Shown here: one piece after another, positions 24,159 through 33,364 of the stretch
Layout: each line of letters opens with the position of its first letter
Numbering within the stretch: the stretch's first letter is position 1
Source of the DNA: CAYRGG01 sp964423745
GTDB taxonomy: Bacteria; Pseudomonadota; Gammaproteobacteria; Competibacterales; Competibacteraceae
Direction of reading: 5' to 3'
DNA: 64,000 bases
NCBI GenBank assembly: GCA_964423745.1
Contig: CAYRGG010000006.1
Coordinates: 45,009 to 109,008, forward strand
Program-made: the position numbers and the translations under genes
The notes under the pieces: model-generated
What the model saw: the letters and a program-made list of their open reading frames with translations, nothing else
What the model was told of the DNA's origin: nothing
Database searches by the model: none

Positions 24159-24205
24159 CAGTAGTTTATTGACTTGAAGACATGGGTATCGAGTAAGAGC
24201 TTCAC
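24155..24205 (-). pseudogene. vapC toxin remnant (first about 10 codons only)
   Basis: A GTG start at 24205 overlaps the antitoxin stop (GTGA) and opens the frame VKLLLDTHVFKSINYC before a TAG. The first ten residues match the start of PIN-domain VapC toxins (MKLLLDTHVFLW type), including the first catalytic Asp. After them the sequence changes and runs into the end of the channel gene. The rest of the toxin is gone, which leaves an orphan antitoxin. Confidence 0.7.
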
Positions 24206-24438
24206 GGATTGCCGCTGAGCCAGAAATTATGGGGTAGAGGATCATTAAAATCGTCGCTCATGTGGATTTTGCCCCGATACTCACCAAAAACCCGTTTACT
24301 ACTCGTCTCCGGCGCTATGGAAACAAGCTTCACTTTATGATCGTCCTGGGTAATGACAATTTCTTCACCTTGCTCCGCAAGATGAATGAGCTCAGCAAGT
24401 TGAGCTTTTGCTTCTTGAAGGGTGACGGTTGTTGTCAT
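24202..24438 (-). CDS. Phd/YefM-type antitoxin, orphaned
   Basis: A 78-residue Phd-family antitoxin. The N-terminal DNA-binding half reads TVTLQEAKAQLAELIHLAEQG with EEIVITQDDHKVKLVSI. The C-terminal toxin-binding tail ends GKIHMSDDFNDPLPHNFW, as in VapC-paired Phd antitoxins. Its stop overlaps the GTG of a truncated vapC. It may persist as a DNA-binding protein or as protection against related toxins. Confidence 0.85.
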   Translation of the reverse strand: MTTTVTLQEAKAQLAELIHLAEQGEEIVITQDDHKVKLVSIAPETSSKRVFGEYRGKIHMSDDFNDPLPHNFWLSGNP

Positions 24439-24521
24439 GAGGATATACCCTATTCAAATGCAGATATCACAACAGTTTACCAAAAAGGCTTAGGTGGTTT
24501 GGCAACGGTGTTGAAACCAAC

Positions 24522-25337
24522 TTATCTTATCGTGTTTCCCTGACGCAGACCCACCACGGTGGGAAATCGGCCGGACACGTAGCCCTCTTTATGACAGGAA
24601 AAAAATGTTTCGTTATGACAGCCGGTGCAAAGCTGTGTTTCATGGATGTGGTCTGCAGCAACACCACAACCCTGTAATTGGGTTTTGAAAGCGCCTATCA
24701 AGTCGATTTGGTAGATGCCGTCTCCGCTGTCTGTCAGAAAAGGTTGCCAGAAAGGCTCATGGCGTTGCTGCGGTTCTTTGATGTGATAGCAGCAGGGATA
24801 AATGGCCGGTCCAATACCCACACGTAAGGATTTTGGTGCTATCCCATAAGTGGTTTGCAAGGCTTCCACCACCGTCTCGGTAAAATGGGCCATGACATTG
24901 CGCCAACCCAAATGAACCAGTCCCGTAAAAGACCCTTGGGTGTCGGAAAAGATAGCCGGGATACAGTCGGCTGTACTCAGCAAAAAATAGCTACCGGCAG
25001 TGCGAGTAAACGCGCCATCGGTTTTATAAAGCACGTCTCTGGGGTTAGCTTGCCAAGCCTCATCGTCGACAAAGGCAATCCGATCTCCATGACACGGGTT
25101 AAGAATGCGTAACGGGCGATCCACAATATCTAAGGCATGATACAGGCGATCGCGATTTTGCGATGCCTGGGAATCTTGGGTGACAAACGCGGTATTGAAA
25201 CTGGCGTAGGGCGGTGTACTGACGCCCCCTGTGCGAGCAAAAAAGCCATGCCAGAGAGGGAGTGTCGCAAACCGATAGCGAGTCAATCCTGAGCGAATTT
25301 CAATTAAACAAGATGACTTCGTAGCGAGATTATTCAC
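24522..25337 (-). CDS. pgeF: PgeF/YfiH laccase-domain peptidoglycan editing protein
   Basis: A 271-residue multicopper-oxidase-fold protein (YfiH/PgeF). The metal ligands are recognisable in HGFFARTGGVS, STADCIPAIF, LVHLGWRNVM and CTGCHNETFFSCHKEG. PgeF removes L-Ser that MurC or MurE misplace in peptidoglycan precursors; family members also show purine nucleoside phosphorylase activity. Here it overlaps the end of murE by 8 bp, which fits a proofreading role beside a Mur ligase. Confidence 0.9.
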   Translation of the reverse strand: MNNLATKSSCLIEIRSGLTRYRFATLPLWHGFFARTGGVSTPPYASFNTAFVTQDSQASQNRDRLYHALDIVDRPLRILNPCHGDRIAFVDDEAWQANPRDVLYKTDGAFTRTAGSYFLLSTADCIPAIFSDTQGSFTGLVHLGWRNVMAHFTETVVEALQTTYGIAPKSLRVGIGPAIYPCCYHIKEPQQRHEPFWQPFLTDSGDGIYQIDLIGAFKTQLQGCGVAADHIHETQLCTGCHNETFFSCHKEGYVSGRFPTVVGLRQGNTIR

Positions 25338-26790
25338 AGAGACCCTTTAGTTGTTCATAGTCGCTAAAGGGAAGCTGTTGATCGCCGATGATTTGGTAAG
25401 GTTCATGGCCTTTACCAGCCACAAGAATAATATCGCCAGCTTGGCTTAATGCCATAGCTTTGCGAATCGCTGCGCGACGATCTGGTTCAACAAACCTGTT
25501 CTGCTCAGGCATACCTTTTAAAATATCATCAATGATTGTCGCAGGATCTTCTCGGCGTGGATTGTCCGAAGTAACCACGCACAAGTCGGAACCTTGTGCT
25601 GCCACCGCGCCCATCAGCGGTCGTTTGCCTTTGTCGCGATTGCCACCGCAGCCGAACACGGTAATGATGCGACCGGGATTCAAGGTTCGCAAGGTCTGCA
25701 ATGCCTTTTCCAGGGCATCGGGTGTATGGGAGTAATCGACAACGCCTACTCGGCCCTGTCCCAGAGGTAGCGTTTCCAGACGGCCGGGTACGCTGCGCAA
25801 CGCTATGCTGGCGGCCGCCAAACTCTGTAGGGTTGGGCCACAGGCTAAGCAAGCCCCTAACGCAGCCAGCACATTGGAGACATTAAAAGTGCCCACCAGA
25901 CAGGTGGAAAACGTGACCGTTTCCCCACGGTAAGTAATTGTCATCTTGGTTTCATGTAAAGCATACTCCACCTGGATAACCCGCAAATCCGCCCAGGGAG
26001 AAGACCCAAAGGTCAGCACCGGACAGGGTGAAAGGGCGGCGATTTCTCGTCCTACTAGATCATCGGCATTGACGATAGACAAAGCATCAGATTTTAAGTG
26101 CTCGAATAAACTGAGTTTAGCTGCCCGGTAGTTTTCCATGCTGCCGTGAAAATCCAAATGATCTCGGCTCAAATTAGTAAACACAGCGATATCGGTATCT
26201 AGACCAAAGACCCGGTCTAGGGACAAGGCATGGGAAGAGATCTCCATGGCGACTGTGCCTATGCGAGCCGCCTTTAATTCTTGCAAAATGCGAAACAGTG
26301 CTGGCGCGAGGGGGGTGGTGTAAATGGTGTCTTGTCGTTTTCCGGTGGCCGTCTGCAAACCCAGCGTGCCCAACGCCGCTGAGGGTTCTCCGCAAGCCAT
26401 AAGCCACTGATAGATGAGCTGAGTAACGGTGGTTTTGCCGTTGGTACCTGTAACGCCGATAATACGCAATGCCTGATCGGGTTGATCGAAAAAGGATTTG
26501 GCAGCCATGGCGGTAGCCTTACGCACATCAGCAACTATAATCTGCGGGATAGGCAACTCGGGGTGAAATTGGGCCGTAAGGAGAGCGGATATACGATCGG
26601 TTGCTGCCCTGTTAAGAAGATCAGCACCCTGCTTCCAATGGCCATATTCAAGAAATTCTTCAATGACGCAATAAAAACAGTTAGACTGGATTTCCTCGGG
26701 TCGGCAAGCAATGGTTTGTAGGGTAACATCTGCCCAGTTAAACACGGCAGAAGGGCTTAGGGCTGTGACCACTTGACTTAGGGTTTTCAT
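25330..26790 (-). CDS. murE: UDP-MurNAc-tripeptide ligase MurE
   Basis: A 486-residue Mur ligase. ATP binding is by GVTGTNGKTTVTQ. The central domain has TTPLAPALF and AMEISSHALSLDRVFG, and the C-terminal domain has VVDYSHTPDALEKAL, FGCGGNRDKGKRPLM and the DNPRRE motif that selects meso-diaminopimelate. The N-terminal substrate domain (FYCVIEEFLEYGHWKQGADL) is poorly conserved compared with standard MurE. Its place beside pgeF, outside a division/cell-wall cluster, suggests either a displaced sole copy or a paralogue. Confidence 0.88.
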   Translation of the reverse strand: MKTLSQVVTALSPSAVFNWADVTLQTIACRPEEIQSNCFYCVIEEFLEYGHWKQGADLLNRAATDRISALLTAQFHPELPIPQIIVADVRKATAMAAKSFFDQPDQALRIIGVTGTNGKTTVTQLIYQWLMACGEPSAALGTLGLQTATGKRQDTIYTTPLAPALFRILQELKAARIGTVAMEISSHALSLDRVFGLDTDIAVFTNLSRDHLDFHGSMENYRAAKLSLFEHLKSDALSIVNADDLVGREIAALSPCPVLTFGSSPWADLRVIQVEYALHETKMTITYRGETVTFSTCLVGTFNVSNVLAALGACLACGPTLQSLAAASIALRSVPGRLETLPLGQGRVGVVDYSHTPDALEKALQTLRTLNPGRIITVFGCGGNRDKGKRPLMGAVAAQGSDLCVVTSDNPRREDPATIIDDILKGMPEQNRFVEPDRRAAIRKAMALSQAGDIILVAGKGHEPYQIIGDQQLPFSDYEQLKGLCE

Positions 26791-27177
26791 GGAATTAGAT
26801 TAATTCTAAAAATTATTCTACAAACTATTGACAAAGCCGGTGGATTCTATAGGCTATGTTGCATAGCTTTTGTAAAGCTTTAACCTTCCTCACCTTTGTA
26901 TCATAACGGCGTCCTACCATTAGGACCAAACCATTTGCAATACAAGTACCTCAAACCGTTTGATTTGAAACCTGTATAACATTATAAGCCGTATGATAAT
27001 TGAAGTTATTGAAGTTTTTATAATTCTAACAATACGTCTTCATGGGCGTGTTTATAATACAAACCCCTGTATATAGCGGGTATCTTTGAGCAGACAGTAA
27101 AACCTTTGAGCGTTTGCAGAACGTAACCATAATTTATTGATATTATTATCAACACTTAGCGACGCGAGGCCACAACA
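26791..27177. other. Noncoding AT-rich gap
   Basis: This 387-bp gap between the murE start and the next small gene is AT-rich and has no credible reading frame, RNA gene or strong hairpin. It presumably holds the leftward pgeF-murE promoter (TTGACA-like TTGACAAAG near 26829 on the plus strand is in the wrong direction). Confidence 0.5.
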
Positions 27178-27432
27178 ATGAACGATATGGAAAAAGATCT
27201 TAATTACCTTATCGAAACAGCAAAAGAAGCTACCAAGGTTTTGCGTCGGAATGCAGAATATTTTGAAGCGCAGGGTAAAGAAGCCCATGACGAACGTGAG
27301 GCCGTGAGGTGGTTGAATCTGGCTGTTCAGCTAGTACAGTATGACCTTCCAGATTCTGACAACGCTTTTGATGAATCTGGTCCGGGGTTGAGTGAAAACC
27401 GTTCTTTGGACGAGGAGCGTCCAAACCTATAA
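27178..27432 (+). CDS. Hypothetical acidic helical protein, 84 residues
   Basis: The start is MNDMEKDLNYLIETAKEATK and the composition is strongly charged. The first 60 residues are predicted helical (EAVRWLNLAVQLVQYDLPDSD); the tail is disordered and acidic. The upstream GCGAGGC lies close to a good ribosome-site distance. I do not recognise a family, and no partner lies nearby. Confidence 0.6.
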   Translation: MNDMEKDLNYLIETAKEATKVLRRNAEYFEAQGKEAHDEREAVRWLNLAVQLVQYDLPDSDNAFDESGPGLSENRSLDEERPNL

Positions 27433-27596
27433 CAGGTTTTCTCCATTCACAGGGAGGAAATGAGTGTATGTAAACGGTGTCAATGATTCTATGAAATTGA
27501 CGTTTCAATGGATAAAAATTTTTTCTAAGATTCTTTTAAACTAGAAATTTAGTTAAGCCGTTTGACGGTAAACCGTTGCCCCTTTCTATTCATATA

Positions 27597-27630
27597 CTTG
27601 TTGTGCGTTGAGGATACAACGCACAACAAG
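27597..27630. terminator. Perfect 14-bp hairpin, possible terminator
   Basis: The arms CTTGTTGTGCGTTG and CAACGCACAACAAG are exactly complementary around a 6-nt loop (AGGATA). No T tract follows on either strand beyond short runs. It may be a bidirectional stop or mRNA-end stabiliser after the small gene at 27178. Confidence 0.45.
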
Positions 27631-27694
27631 TTATGTCTTTTCGGTTTTTATTCCTTAACTACCTTCCTAAGATTTTGCCCGAAAGGCGTTAAAA

Positions 27695-27889
27695 ATGACG
27701 CTGAGTATCACTTTGGCACCAAAAGAGACACAAGCTCCTGTCATAAACACCAATACACTTTCCAACTTTGCTATTTATAACACTTCTAAATACCCAGTTT
27801 GTGGTTTTAAGTTGAACGAAAAAGTAAGCTGTTTTAGCGAGTTGGCTAAAAAAATGCTTATATTATTATTCAAACCGAAACTTATTTGA
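27695..27889 (+). CDS. Doubtful small ORF, 64 residues
   Basis: The frame starts MTLSITLAPKETQAPV, and GAAAGG lies 9 nt upstream of its ATG. Composition resembles random AT-rich sequence and no family is recognised. It is listed only because the start signal is acceptable and the region has nothing else. Confidence 0.2.
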   Translation: MTLSITLAPKETQAPVINTNTLSNFAIYNTSKYPVCGFKLNEKVSCFSELAKKMLILLFKPKLI

Positions 27890-28255
27890 TGGGTTTGCTT
27901 CTCATCAAGCAAACTATTGTTCGCGATTTTTAGAAGATCTTTCCTTTTTGAAAATAAATATTGAACCTTAATGAATACTGCGTATTTTGAAGTGCTGCTT
28001 GAATGAAACGGTGTAATCTATTAAACAATTTTGAAAATTATTAGCAATTCTTTTGAGGGTAATTTACAACCTTTAACAGGCGCATGATTGAGTCATCAAA
28101 AATTTTTTTGTGTTGAAAAAACTATTTTTTATTAAGGTTCGTAATCGCAGAAATACTCGAACAATTAAGAAAAAATTTTTTCGCAACTTACATTAATTAC
28201 GGATATGACCCTAGATGGGTTAACTCTATTTCGATAGAGTACATTAGGAGTATGT

Positions 28256-29437
28256 ATGTCAATTAAACAGATTCTCGTAGTCGATGATTCCAAGGCTGCC
28301 AGATTGGTGCTAAGGAAAATGTTACAAGGCATCAATTTGGCAGTGGATTTAGCTGCTTCCGGTGAAGAGGCGCTTAAATATTTGTCTGCAAACTGTCCCG
28401 ACGCGATTTTTATGGACCATACCATGCCGGGGATGGACGGTTTGCAAGTTATAAAAATGATAAAAAATGATGCGGAAACGGCAAAAATACCGGTAGCCAT
28501 GTATACCTCCAAAGAGGAGCAAGGCTATGTGGACAAGGTAAAAGCCAGTGGTGCGGTAGGTATATTACCAAAACCCGCATCAGCGGATGCCCTTTCTTAT
28601 ATCATTAATCAGCTCAATGAAGCAGCTGATGCTGTGGATGCGCAATCCGCAGCGATCAACGGGAAGCGGATCGATGCAATGATTGCTGAGAATACGACTG
28701 TAATTTCCAATGAAGCTATCGAAACCACCGCAAAAGCAGCCGTTGAATCCTTGTTTGACGATGCTATCCACACACGTATTTTACCCTTACTTGATGAAAA
28801 ACTTGATACTTTTAAGCAAACCCTCTTTATGGATCAGGAATCAACGATCTTAGGCATTGCTGGAGGTGTTTGTGATACCCGTATCAACGGATTTACTGAA
28901 AAGTTAAATCGGCAGTTCAACGAGCAGATAAAGGAAATAAAAGAAAGTGTTAAAGCGACCCCATTGTCCAATGGGGTAACCCCTGAGTTGTTGGGGCAAT
29001 TTGAGGGGACTTTGGAAGAATTTATTGAGGATAAGGCTAGACAGATAACCAAAGATACCTTGCAAAAGCATGTAAAAGATCTTGTACAAGAGGCAGCCGA
29101 AGTGGTTTACGAGGAACGAGCTGGCGAGCTAGCTAGTCGCTTGGCTCAGCAGCTGGGTAAACAGCTTGCAGCCACCAAAACGCCTCCTCGTGCAACAAAA
29201 TCAGAGCAGCAAGTTTCTCAAGCTATGAACGATAGAATGGAGGCCATGGCTGTCAGTAAAGCAAAACAATCAGCTCAAGAGGCCGCTGAGAAAACAGCTA
29301 GCGACATTGTCAACAAAATGATGGTGGATATAAACAGAAACACTAAATCTGTTTTTAATCGTATGTATTTTTTTGCTATTTCAACCATTGTGTGTGCAGG
29401 TGCAACCATGGGTGCAGTTATTTTTTATATCAAATAA
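28256..29437 (+). CDS. Membrane-anchored response regulator with long helical domain
   Basis: A 393-residue fusion. Residues 1-120 are a CheY-like receiver with the acidic pair Asp10-Asp11, phospho-acceptor Asp54 (IFMDHTMPGMDG), Thr in MYTSKEE and Lys in LPKPAS. Residues 130-360 are helical, rich in Ala, Glu and Lys, with no known output domain. A single transmembrane helix (MYFFAISTIVCAGATMGAVI) closes the protein. A tail-anchored receiver is unusual. It is followed 47 bp downstream by another membrane coiled-coil protein, so the two may form a signalling scaffold. AGGAG lies 6 nt before the ATG. Confidence 0.85.
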   Translation: MSIKQILVVDDSKAARLVLRKMLQGINLAVDLAASGEEALKYLSANCPDAIFMDHTMPGMDGLQVIKMIKNDAETAKIPVAMYTSKEEQGYVDKVKASGAVGILPKPASADALSYIINQLNEAADAVDAQSAAINGKRIDAMIAENTTVISNEAIETTAKAAVESLFDDAIHTRILPLLDEKLDTFKQTLFMDQESTILGIAGGVCDTRINGFTEKLNRQFNEQIKEIKESVKATPLSNGVTPELLGQFEGTLEEFIEDKARQITKDTLQKHVKDLVQEAAEVVYEERAGELASRLAQQLGKQLAATKTPPRATKSEQQVSQAMNDRMEAMAVSKAKQSAQEAAEKTASDIVNKMMVDINRNTKSVFNRMYFFAISTIVCAGATMGAVIFYIK

Positions 29438-29484
29438 CCCTTGAAAAGTTATTTTGGAGTTTTATTTAACAAGGAGTAAGAACG

Positions 29485-30300
29485 ATGTTTGCAGCGGTTT
29501 ATCTCGCTTGTGGTATAGGTATCGGTTTAATAATAAGTTTTGTTTTATTTTATGGTCTTTTTTATCGTTCTTTGAAAAAAGGGCATGTGGAAAATGACCA
29601 GCGGCTAGCTCAATTACAATCAGAACAAGAAACCTTGAGTAGTAAACTCTACAACGAAGGAACACAACGGCAACTTGAAAAACAAACCTTCGCGAGAGAA
29701 AAGGCTCAGTTAGAAGCCGATCTAGAACAACTAGAAGAATCTCAATCCGAGCTTACTGAAGGCTACAATGCCCTCATCGCCCAGTCCAATGAAACTCAGC
29801 AAGGGCAAAAAAAGACAATACACCAGTTGCAAGAGGAGTTAGCGCAAACGTTGAAGGAAAAATCGAGCTTAGAAGCGCAATTGACCCGTATGAAAGCTAA
29901 TCATGAACAACAACTAAAAAATTTGCAGTGGGATAATCTACAATTACAAAACGATTTCGATCGTATTGCGTTAGAAAAGTCTGTTTACGAAAAAAAAGCG
30001 GAAGAACGCCGAGATGAGTGGGAACAAAAACGTCTAGATTTGGATATTCAAGTTGCTCAGTCTCATAATGAAATAAAAAAACTGGAAGCCAAACTAGCGG
30101 TTTTAGCCCATGGTCAAACCGATAAGGACGAGCAAGACGGGCAAGCCTTAACAGATCAGATAAAACAACTCTTATCTGAAAAAGATAATATGGCGCAAAA
30201 ACTCAATGCTCAAATTGACCATACGCAAGCCCTAGAAGAAGAAATCGAGCAGCTTATGGAACGTTTGCTGCGGGTACAAAGCGGTGCTGTGCAAAATTGA
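29485..30300 (+). CDS. Single-pass membrane coiled-coil protein
   Basis: A 271-residue protein with one N-terminal transmembrane helix (AAVYLACGIGIGLIISFVLF) followed by about 230 residues of charged coiled coil rich in Glu, Gln, Lys and Leu. Local family resemblance is to generic coiled coils only. An AAGGAG lies upstream. Its position directly after the tail-anchored response regulator suggests a shared transcript. Confidence 0.8.
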   Translation: MFAAVYLACGIGIGLIISFVLFYGLFYRSLKKGHVENDQRLAQLQSEQETLSSKLYNEGTQRQLEKQTFAREKAQLEADLEQLEESQSELTEGYNALIAQSNETQQGQKKTIHQLQEELAQTLKEKSSLEAQLTRMKANHEQQLKNLQWDNLQLQNDFDRIALEKSVYEKKAEERRDEWEQKRLDLDIQVAQSHNEIKKLEAKLAVLAHGQTDKDEQDGQALTDQIKQLLSEKDNMAQKLNAQIDHTQALEEEIEQLMERLLRVQSGAVQN

Positions 30301-30349
30301 CTGATAAGGATAACAGACCAGACCGCTACATTTTAATACACAAGGTTTT

Positions 30350-30865
30350 ATGAAAGAACTGATTTTAGGTGGAGCGCGTTCTGGCAAGAGTGCCTTGGCC
30401 CAGCAACGGGCACAACAAAGCGCTTTACCGATTGTTTTTATCGCCACTGCCCAGCCTTTAGATGGAGAAATGGCCGCCCGCATTGCCCAGCATCGTCAGG
30501 AACGTCCTGATACCTGGAAGACCGTGGAAGAACCGTTGAACTTGGCCGCCACACTCCAGGCATATTCCACTCCAAATTCTTTACTTTTGGTGGACTGTTT
30601 GACCCTTTGGGTTTCCAATTTGCTTATGGCTGGGGACGCTTGTTTGCAAAGGGAAAAAGCGGCTTTACTCGATGTTTTGCCTGACTTATCAGGAGATGTG
30701 GTGTTGGTAACTAATGAGGTAGGACAAGGAATCGTTCCAACTCATGAAACGTCTCGTTATTTTAGAGACGAAATGGGTTCTCTCCATCAAAAGCTTGCCC
30801 AAATCTGTGAACGCGTAACATTAGTGGTTGCAGGTCTTCCATTGGTTTTAAAACAGCCAATTTAA
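30350..30865 (+). CDS. cobU: Adenosylcobinamide kinase/guanylyltransferase CobU
   Basis: A 171-residue bifunctional enzyme of cobalamin nucleotide-loop assembly; it phosphorylates adenosylcobinamide and then attaches GMP. The P-loop is GGARSGKSALAQ, and VDCLTLWVSNLL and VLVTNEVGQGIVP are family signatures. No other cobalamin genes lie in the window and no cobalamin riboswitch is visible in the 49-bp upstream gap, so it may serve salvage or belong to a dispersed pathway. Confidence 0.93.
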   Translation: MKELILGGARSGKSALAQQRAQQSALPIVFIATAQPLDGEMAARIAQHRQERPDTWKTVEEPLNLAATLQAYSTPNSLLLVDCLTLWVSNLLMAGDACLQREKAALLDVLPDLSGDVVLVTNEVGQGIVPTHETSRYFRDEMGSLHQKLAQICERVTLVVAGLPLVLKQPI

Positions 30866-30970
30866 AAAATGTTAGGTTTCAAAAAATGGCGCAAGCAAAT
30901 TTTTTATACATTAGGTCAAAGGATAAATTTAGTAACCAATATATACAACTTAAATAAATTAAGCACTGTG

Positions 30971-31879
30971 CTAGCGATAAGCAACAATTTTTACACGACT
31001 CTCCCAACTGCCGAATAGAGCGCTGCCGGTTGTTTCTAGAAAAATTTTCCGATTGGCTGGCATCGGTAACCAAAAATTATCGGAGTTATATGACCACTCC
31101 TGTTGCATTTGAGCGATAGAGTAAAGATAGAAAGCAGCTTCTTTCGATTCATTTAGTTTTACAGAAATTTTAAAACTGTGGCGTCCTCCTCGAACATAAT
31201 TGGTTGCTATGAAAGCATAAACGAGAATTTCTCGAGCTTCATTGGGTATGCTAGTAGGTATGGCTTTTATGATTTTTCCTGGTCGCCCGGAGGGTAGAGA
31301 CCCTAAATCGGCATTCACAAACTCATGCCGAGTTACAAAGGAATTTAGCGCTTTATTAAATAGTCTGGATAATTCATTTTTTTTAACGTATCTATGGGTC
31401 ATCAAAATAATCTGATTTTGTAGCGATTTTATAATCTTTATATAATCTTTTCTGGCATTGTGAACATCTGCTTTAGTTTGTGCTAATAAATTTTGCAAAT
31501 CTATTCGATTTTTTTCCTTTAAAGTAGTTAGCTCAACATTATTTTCCTTTTGAAAGGATGTCAGTGCCTCGGTTATCTTTTTTAGCTCCTGTGCACTGGT
31601 TTCTTGCCATTTGTTCAATTTGCTAGCGAGTCTTTTCATATCCTTGGTATAGAATGCAAGTTGCTGATTTAGTTGGCTGCTGTTACGCTCAATCATGTCT
31701 TGCTGAGTGACAAGACTGGACTGAAGTCTATTTATTTCATTTTTCATAGATAACAGGCTTGTTCGAAGTTTTTCCATCTCAAGTTGTTTTGCGTAGTTTT
31801 GTTGTAAAAAATAGTATCCTCCTGTTCCTGCTACAGTAATTGCTATTAAAAAAGTTAAAAAATGCCCGAGTAATCTCAT
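30971..31879 (-). CDS. Membrane-anchored coiled-coil protein of unknown function
   Basis: A 302-residue protein. One N-terminal transmembrane helix (LTFLIAITVAGTGGYYFL) is followed by about 130 residues of coiled coil and then a C-terminal beta-rich domain (REILVYAFIATNYVRGGRHS, FWLPMPANRKIFLET). The outer domain would lie in the periplasm. I recognise no family. It faces cobU and shares no operon. Confidence 0.75.
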   Translation of the reverse strand: MRLLGHFLTFLIAITVAGTGGYYFLQQNYAKQLEMEKLRTSLLSMKNEINRLQSSLVTQQDMIERNSSQLNQQLAFYTKDMKRLASKLNKWQETSAQELKKITEALTSFQKENNVELTTLKEKNRIDLQNLLAQTKADVHNARKDYIKIIKSLQNQIILMTHRYVKKNELSRLFNKALNSFVTRHEFVNADLGSLPSGRPGKIIKAIPTSIPNEAREILVYAFIATNYVRGGRHSFKISVKLNESKEAAFYLYSIAQMQQEWSYNSDNFWLPMPANRKIFLETTGSALFGSWESRVKIVAYR

Positions 31880-32175
31880 TACTTTCTTTCTCCAAACATT
31901 AACATCTTATTTTTTGCAAATAAGCGGAATTATCTCCATGTATAAACGTGTTAACTAAAATGCATGTGGTTACAGTCAATTTTTTACGATTGCTCAGTAC
32001 ATTGTAACCTTTCACTCTTCAACTGCGCAGCAATTTCCTACTTGGACCATTTTTTGCTTTTAAATAAATTAAGTTATTATCTGCAGGGTAGGAGCGCGAG
32101 TTCAAAAAAGTCTATCCGATAAGGTTTTATACTTGCTACGACAAAGCTTTTGTGATTTGCAAAGGATTGATGAAT

Positions 32176-32835
32176 ATGTGGAAAAAATGGATTATTTGTT
32201 TATTTTTTTTGACGAGTGCGGTTTTCTTACCCTTAGAATTGTATTCAGCAGTTTATAAATATGTTGATAATCGTGGAGTTGTGCATTTTGTTGACAATAT
32301 AAGTAAAGTACCTCTCGAGTATCGAAAAAATCTCGAATCTCGTGAGTATAAAAAAAATGATCACTTATCTCAAAATAAAAGAAATGCGTTGCTAGATAAT
32401 GAAAAGAAAAAACGCCAAGCAATGATTCAATCGTTTTTATCGAAAGACATTGAAACCAATGTTATTATTATAAACAATAAAGTTTTAGTGCCTGTACGGC
32501 TTGGCTACAGAGGTAGAGAGATAAAAACGCTACTGCTTTTCGATACGGGTGCTTCAATAACTTTATTACACGAAAAACCCATTCGACAATTGGGCATTAA
32601 AAAACTAAAAAGCGCACAAGCTCAAGTGGCTGACGGTAGTGTTATCAATACGGGTATTTCTGAACTGGACTATATGATTGTGGGACCTTTCAAAAAAACT
32701 AATATCGAAGTGGCTTTTGTGGAAGACAAAGTTGTTTCTGGAACACACGACGGCTTATTAGGTATGAATTTTTTACGTGGCTTTGAATACAGTATAGATT
32801 TTGAGAGAAATGTCATAAAATGGAAAAAACCCTAA
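32176..32835 (+). CDS. Exported DUF4124 plus retropepsin-like aspartic protease
   Basis: A protein of about 220 residues. The signal peptide is WIICLFFLTSAVFLPLELYS. A DUF4124-like start follows (VYKYVDNRGVVHFVDN), then a single-lobe aspartic protease domain with LLFDTGASITLL and later GLLGMNFL. Such retropepsin-like proteases act as dimers; the periplasm is the likely site. AAAGGA lies 9 nt before the ATG at 32176 and only 3 nt before the ATG at 32170, so 32176 is preferred. Confidence 0.83.
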   Translation: MWKKWIICLFFLTSAVFLPLELYSAVYKYVDNRGVVHFVDNISKVPLEYRKNLESREYKKNDHLSQNKRNALLDNEKKKRQAMIQSFLSKDIETNVIIINNKVLVPVRLGYRGREIKTLLLFDTGASITLLHEKPIRQLGIKKLKSAQAQVADGSVINTGISELDYMIVGPFKKTNIEVAFVEDKVVSGTHDGLLGMNFLRGFEYSIDFERNVIKWKKP

Positions 32836-32861
32836 AGTCGATTTTTTAATTGAAGGGATCA

Positions 32862-33299
32862 ATGAATTACGCAAAATCTGCTTCGTTGCCCCGGTTTCAT
32901 CTTGCTTTTCCAGTTAAAAACCTGGCAGAAACAAAATCGTTTTATCAAGATAAGCTGGGTTGTAACGTTGGGCGTGAGAGCCAAACTTGGCTAGATTTTG
33001 ACTTTTTTGGTCATCAGATCACTGCTCATTTGAGCCACCAAGTTGACGATTTAACGGTAACCAACGAAGTGGACGGTGATGATGTTCCCATACGCCATTT
33101 CGGCGTCATTTTGGATTGGAGCGACTGGCATGAGCTGGTTGCAAAGCTTCGTGCAGCGTCTATTCCGTTTAGTATCGAACCCCATATACGTTTTCAGGGT
33201 CAAATCGGGGAGCAAGCTACGCTATTCTTCCAAGACCCCAGTAACAACATGCTTGAGTTCAAAAGTTTTAAAGATCCAAGTCAGGTCTTTGTAAAATAA
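32862..33299 (+). CDS. VOC family protein (glyoxalase/dioxygenase fold)
   Basis: A 145-residue vicinal-oxygen-chelate protein: RFHLAFPVKNLAETKSFYQDKLG, a central HFGVILDW strand and a C-terminal FFQDPSNNMLEFKSF, each carrying a likely metal ligand (His, His, Glu). The enzyme class cannot be named from sequence alone. GAAGGGA lies just upstream of the ATG at 32862; a TTG at 32850 is not needed. Confidence 0.85.
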   Translation: MNYAKSASLPRFHLAFPVKNLAETKSFYQDKLGCNVGRESQTWLDFDFFGHQITAHLSHQVDDLTVTNEVDGDDVPIRHFGVILDWSDWHELVAKLRAASIPFSIEPHIRFQGQIGEQATLFFQDPSNNMLEFKSFKDPSQVFVK

Positions 33300-33364
33300 A
33301 AAGATATACCGATAAGGTGGAATATTACGATAAGGTGGAGTCATAAAGTCTTCAATAGGTTTAA

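Larger units (their letters stand above)
27433..28255. other. Long AT-rich intergenic region
   Basis: About 820 bp separate the small helical protein from the response regulator. The region holds one perfect hairpin (27597-27630), one doubtful small frame (27695-27889) and otherwise low-complexity AT-rich sequence with runs of A and T. A ribosome site AGGAG (28245-28249) serves the next gene. Confidence 0.6.
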
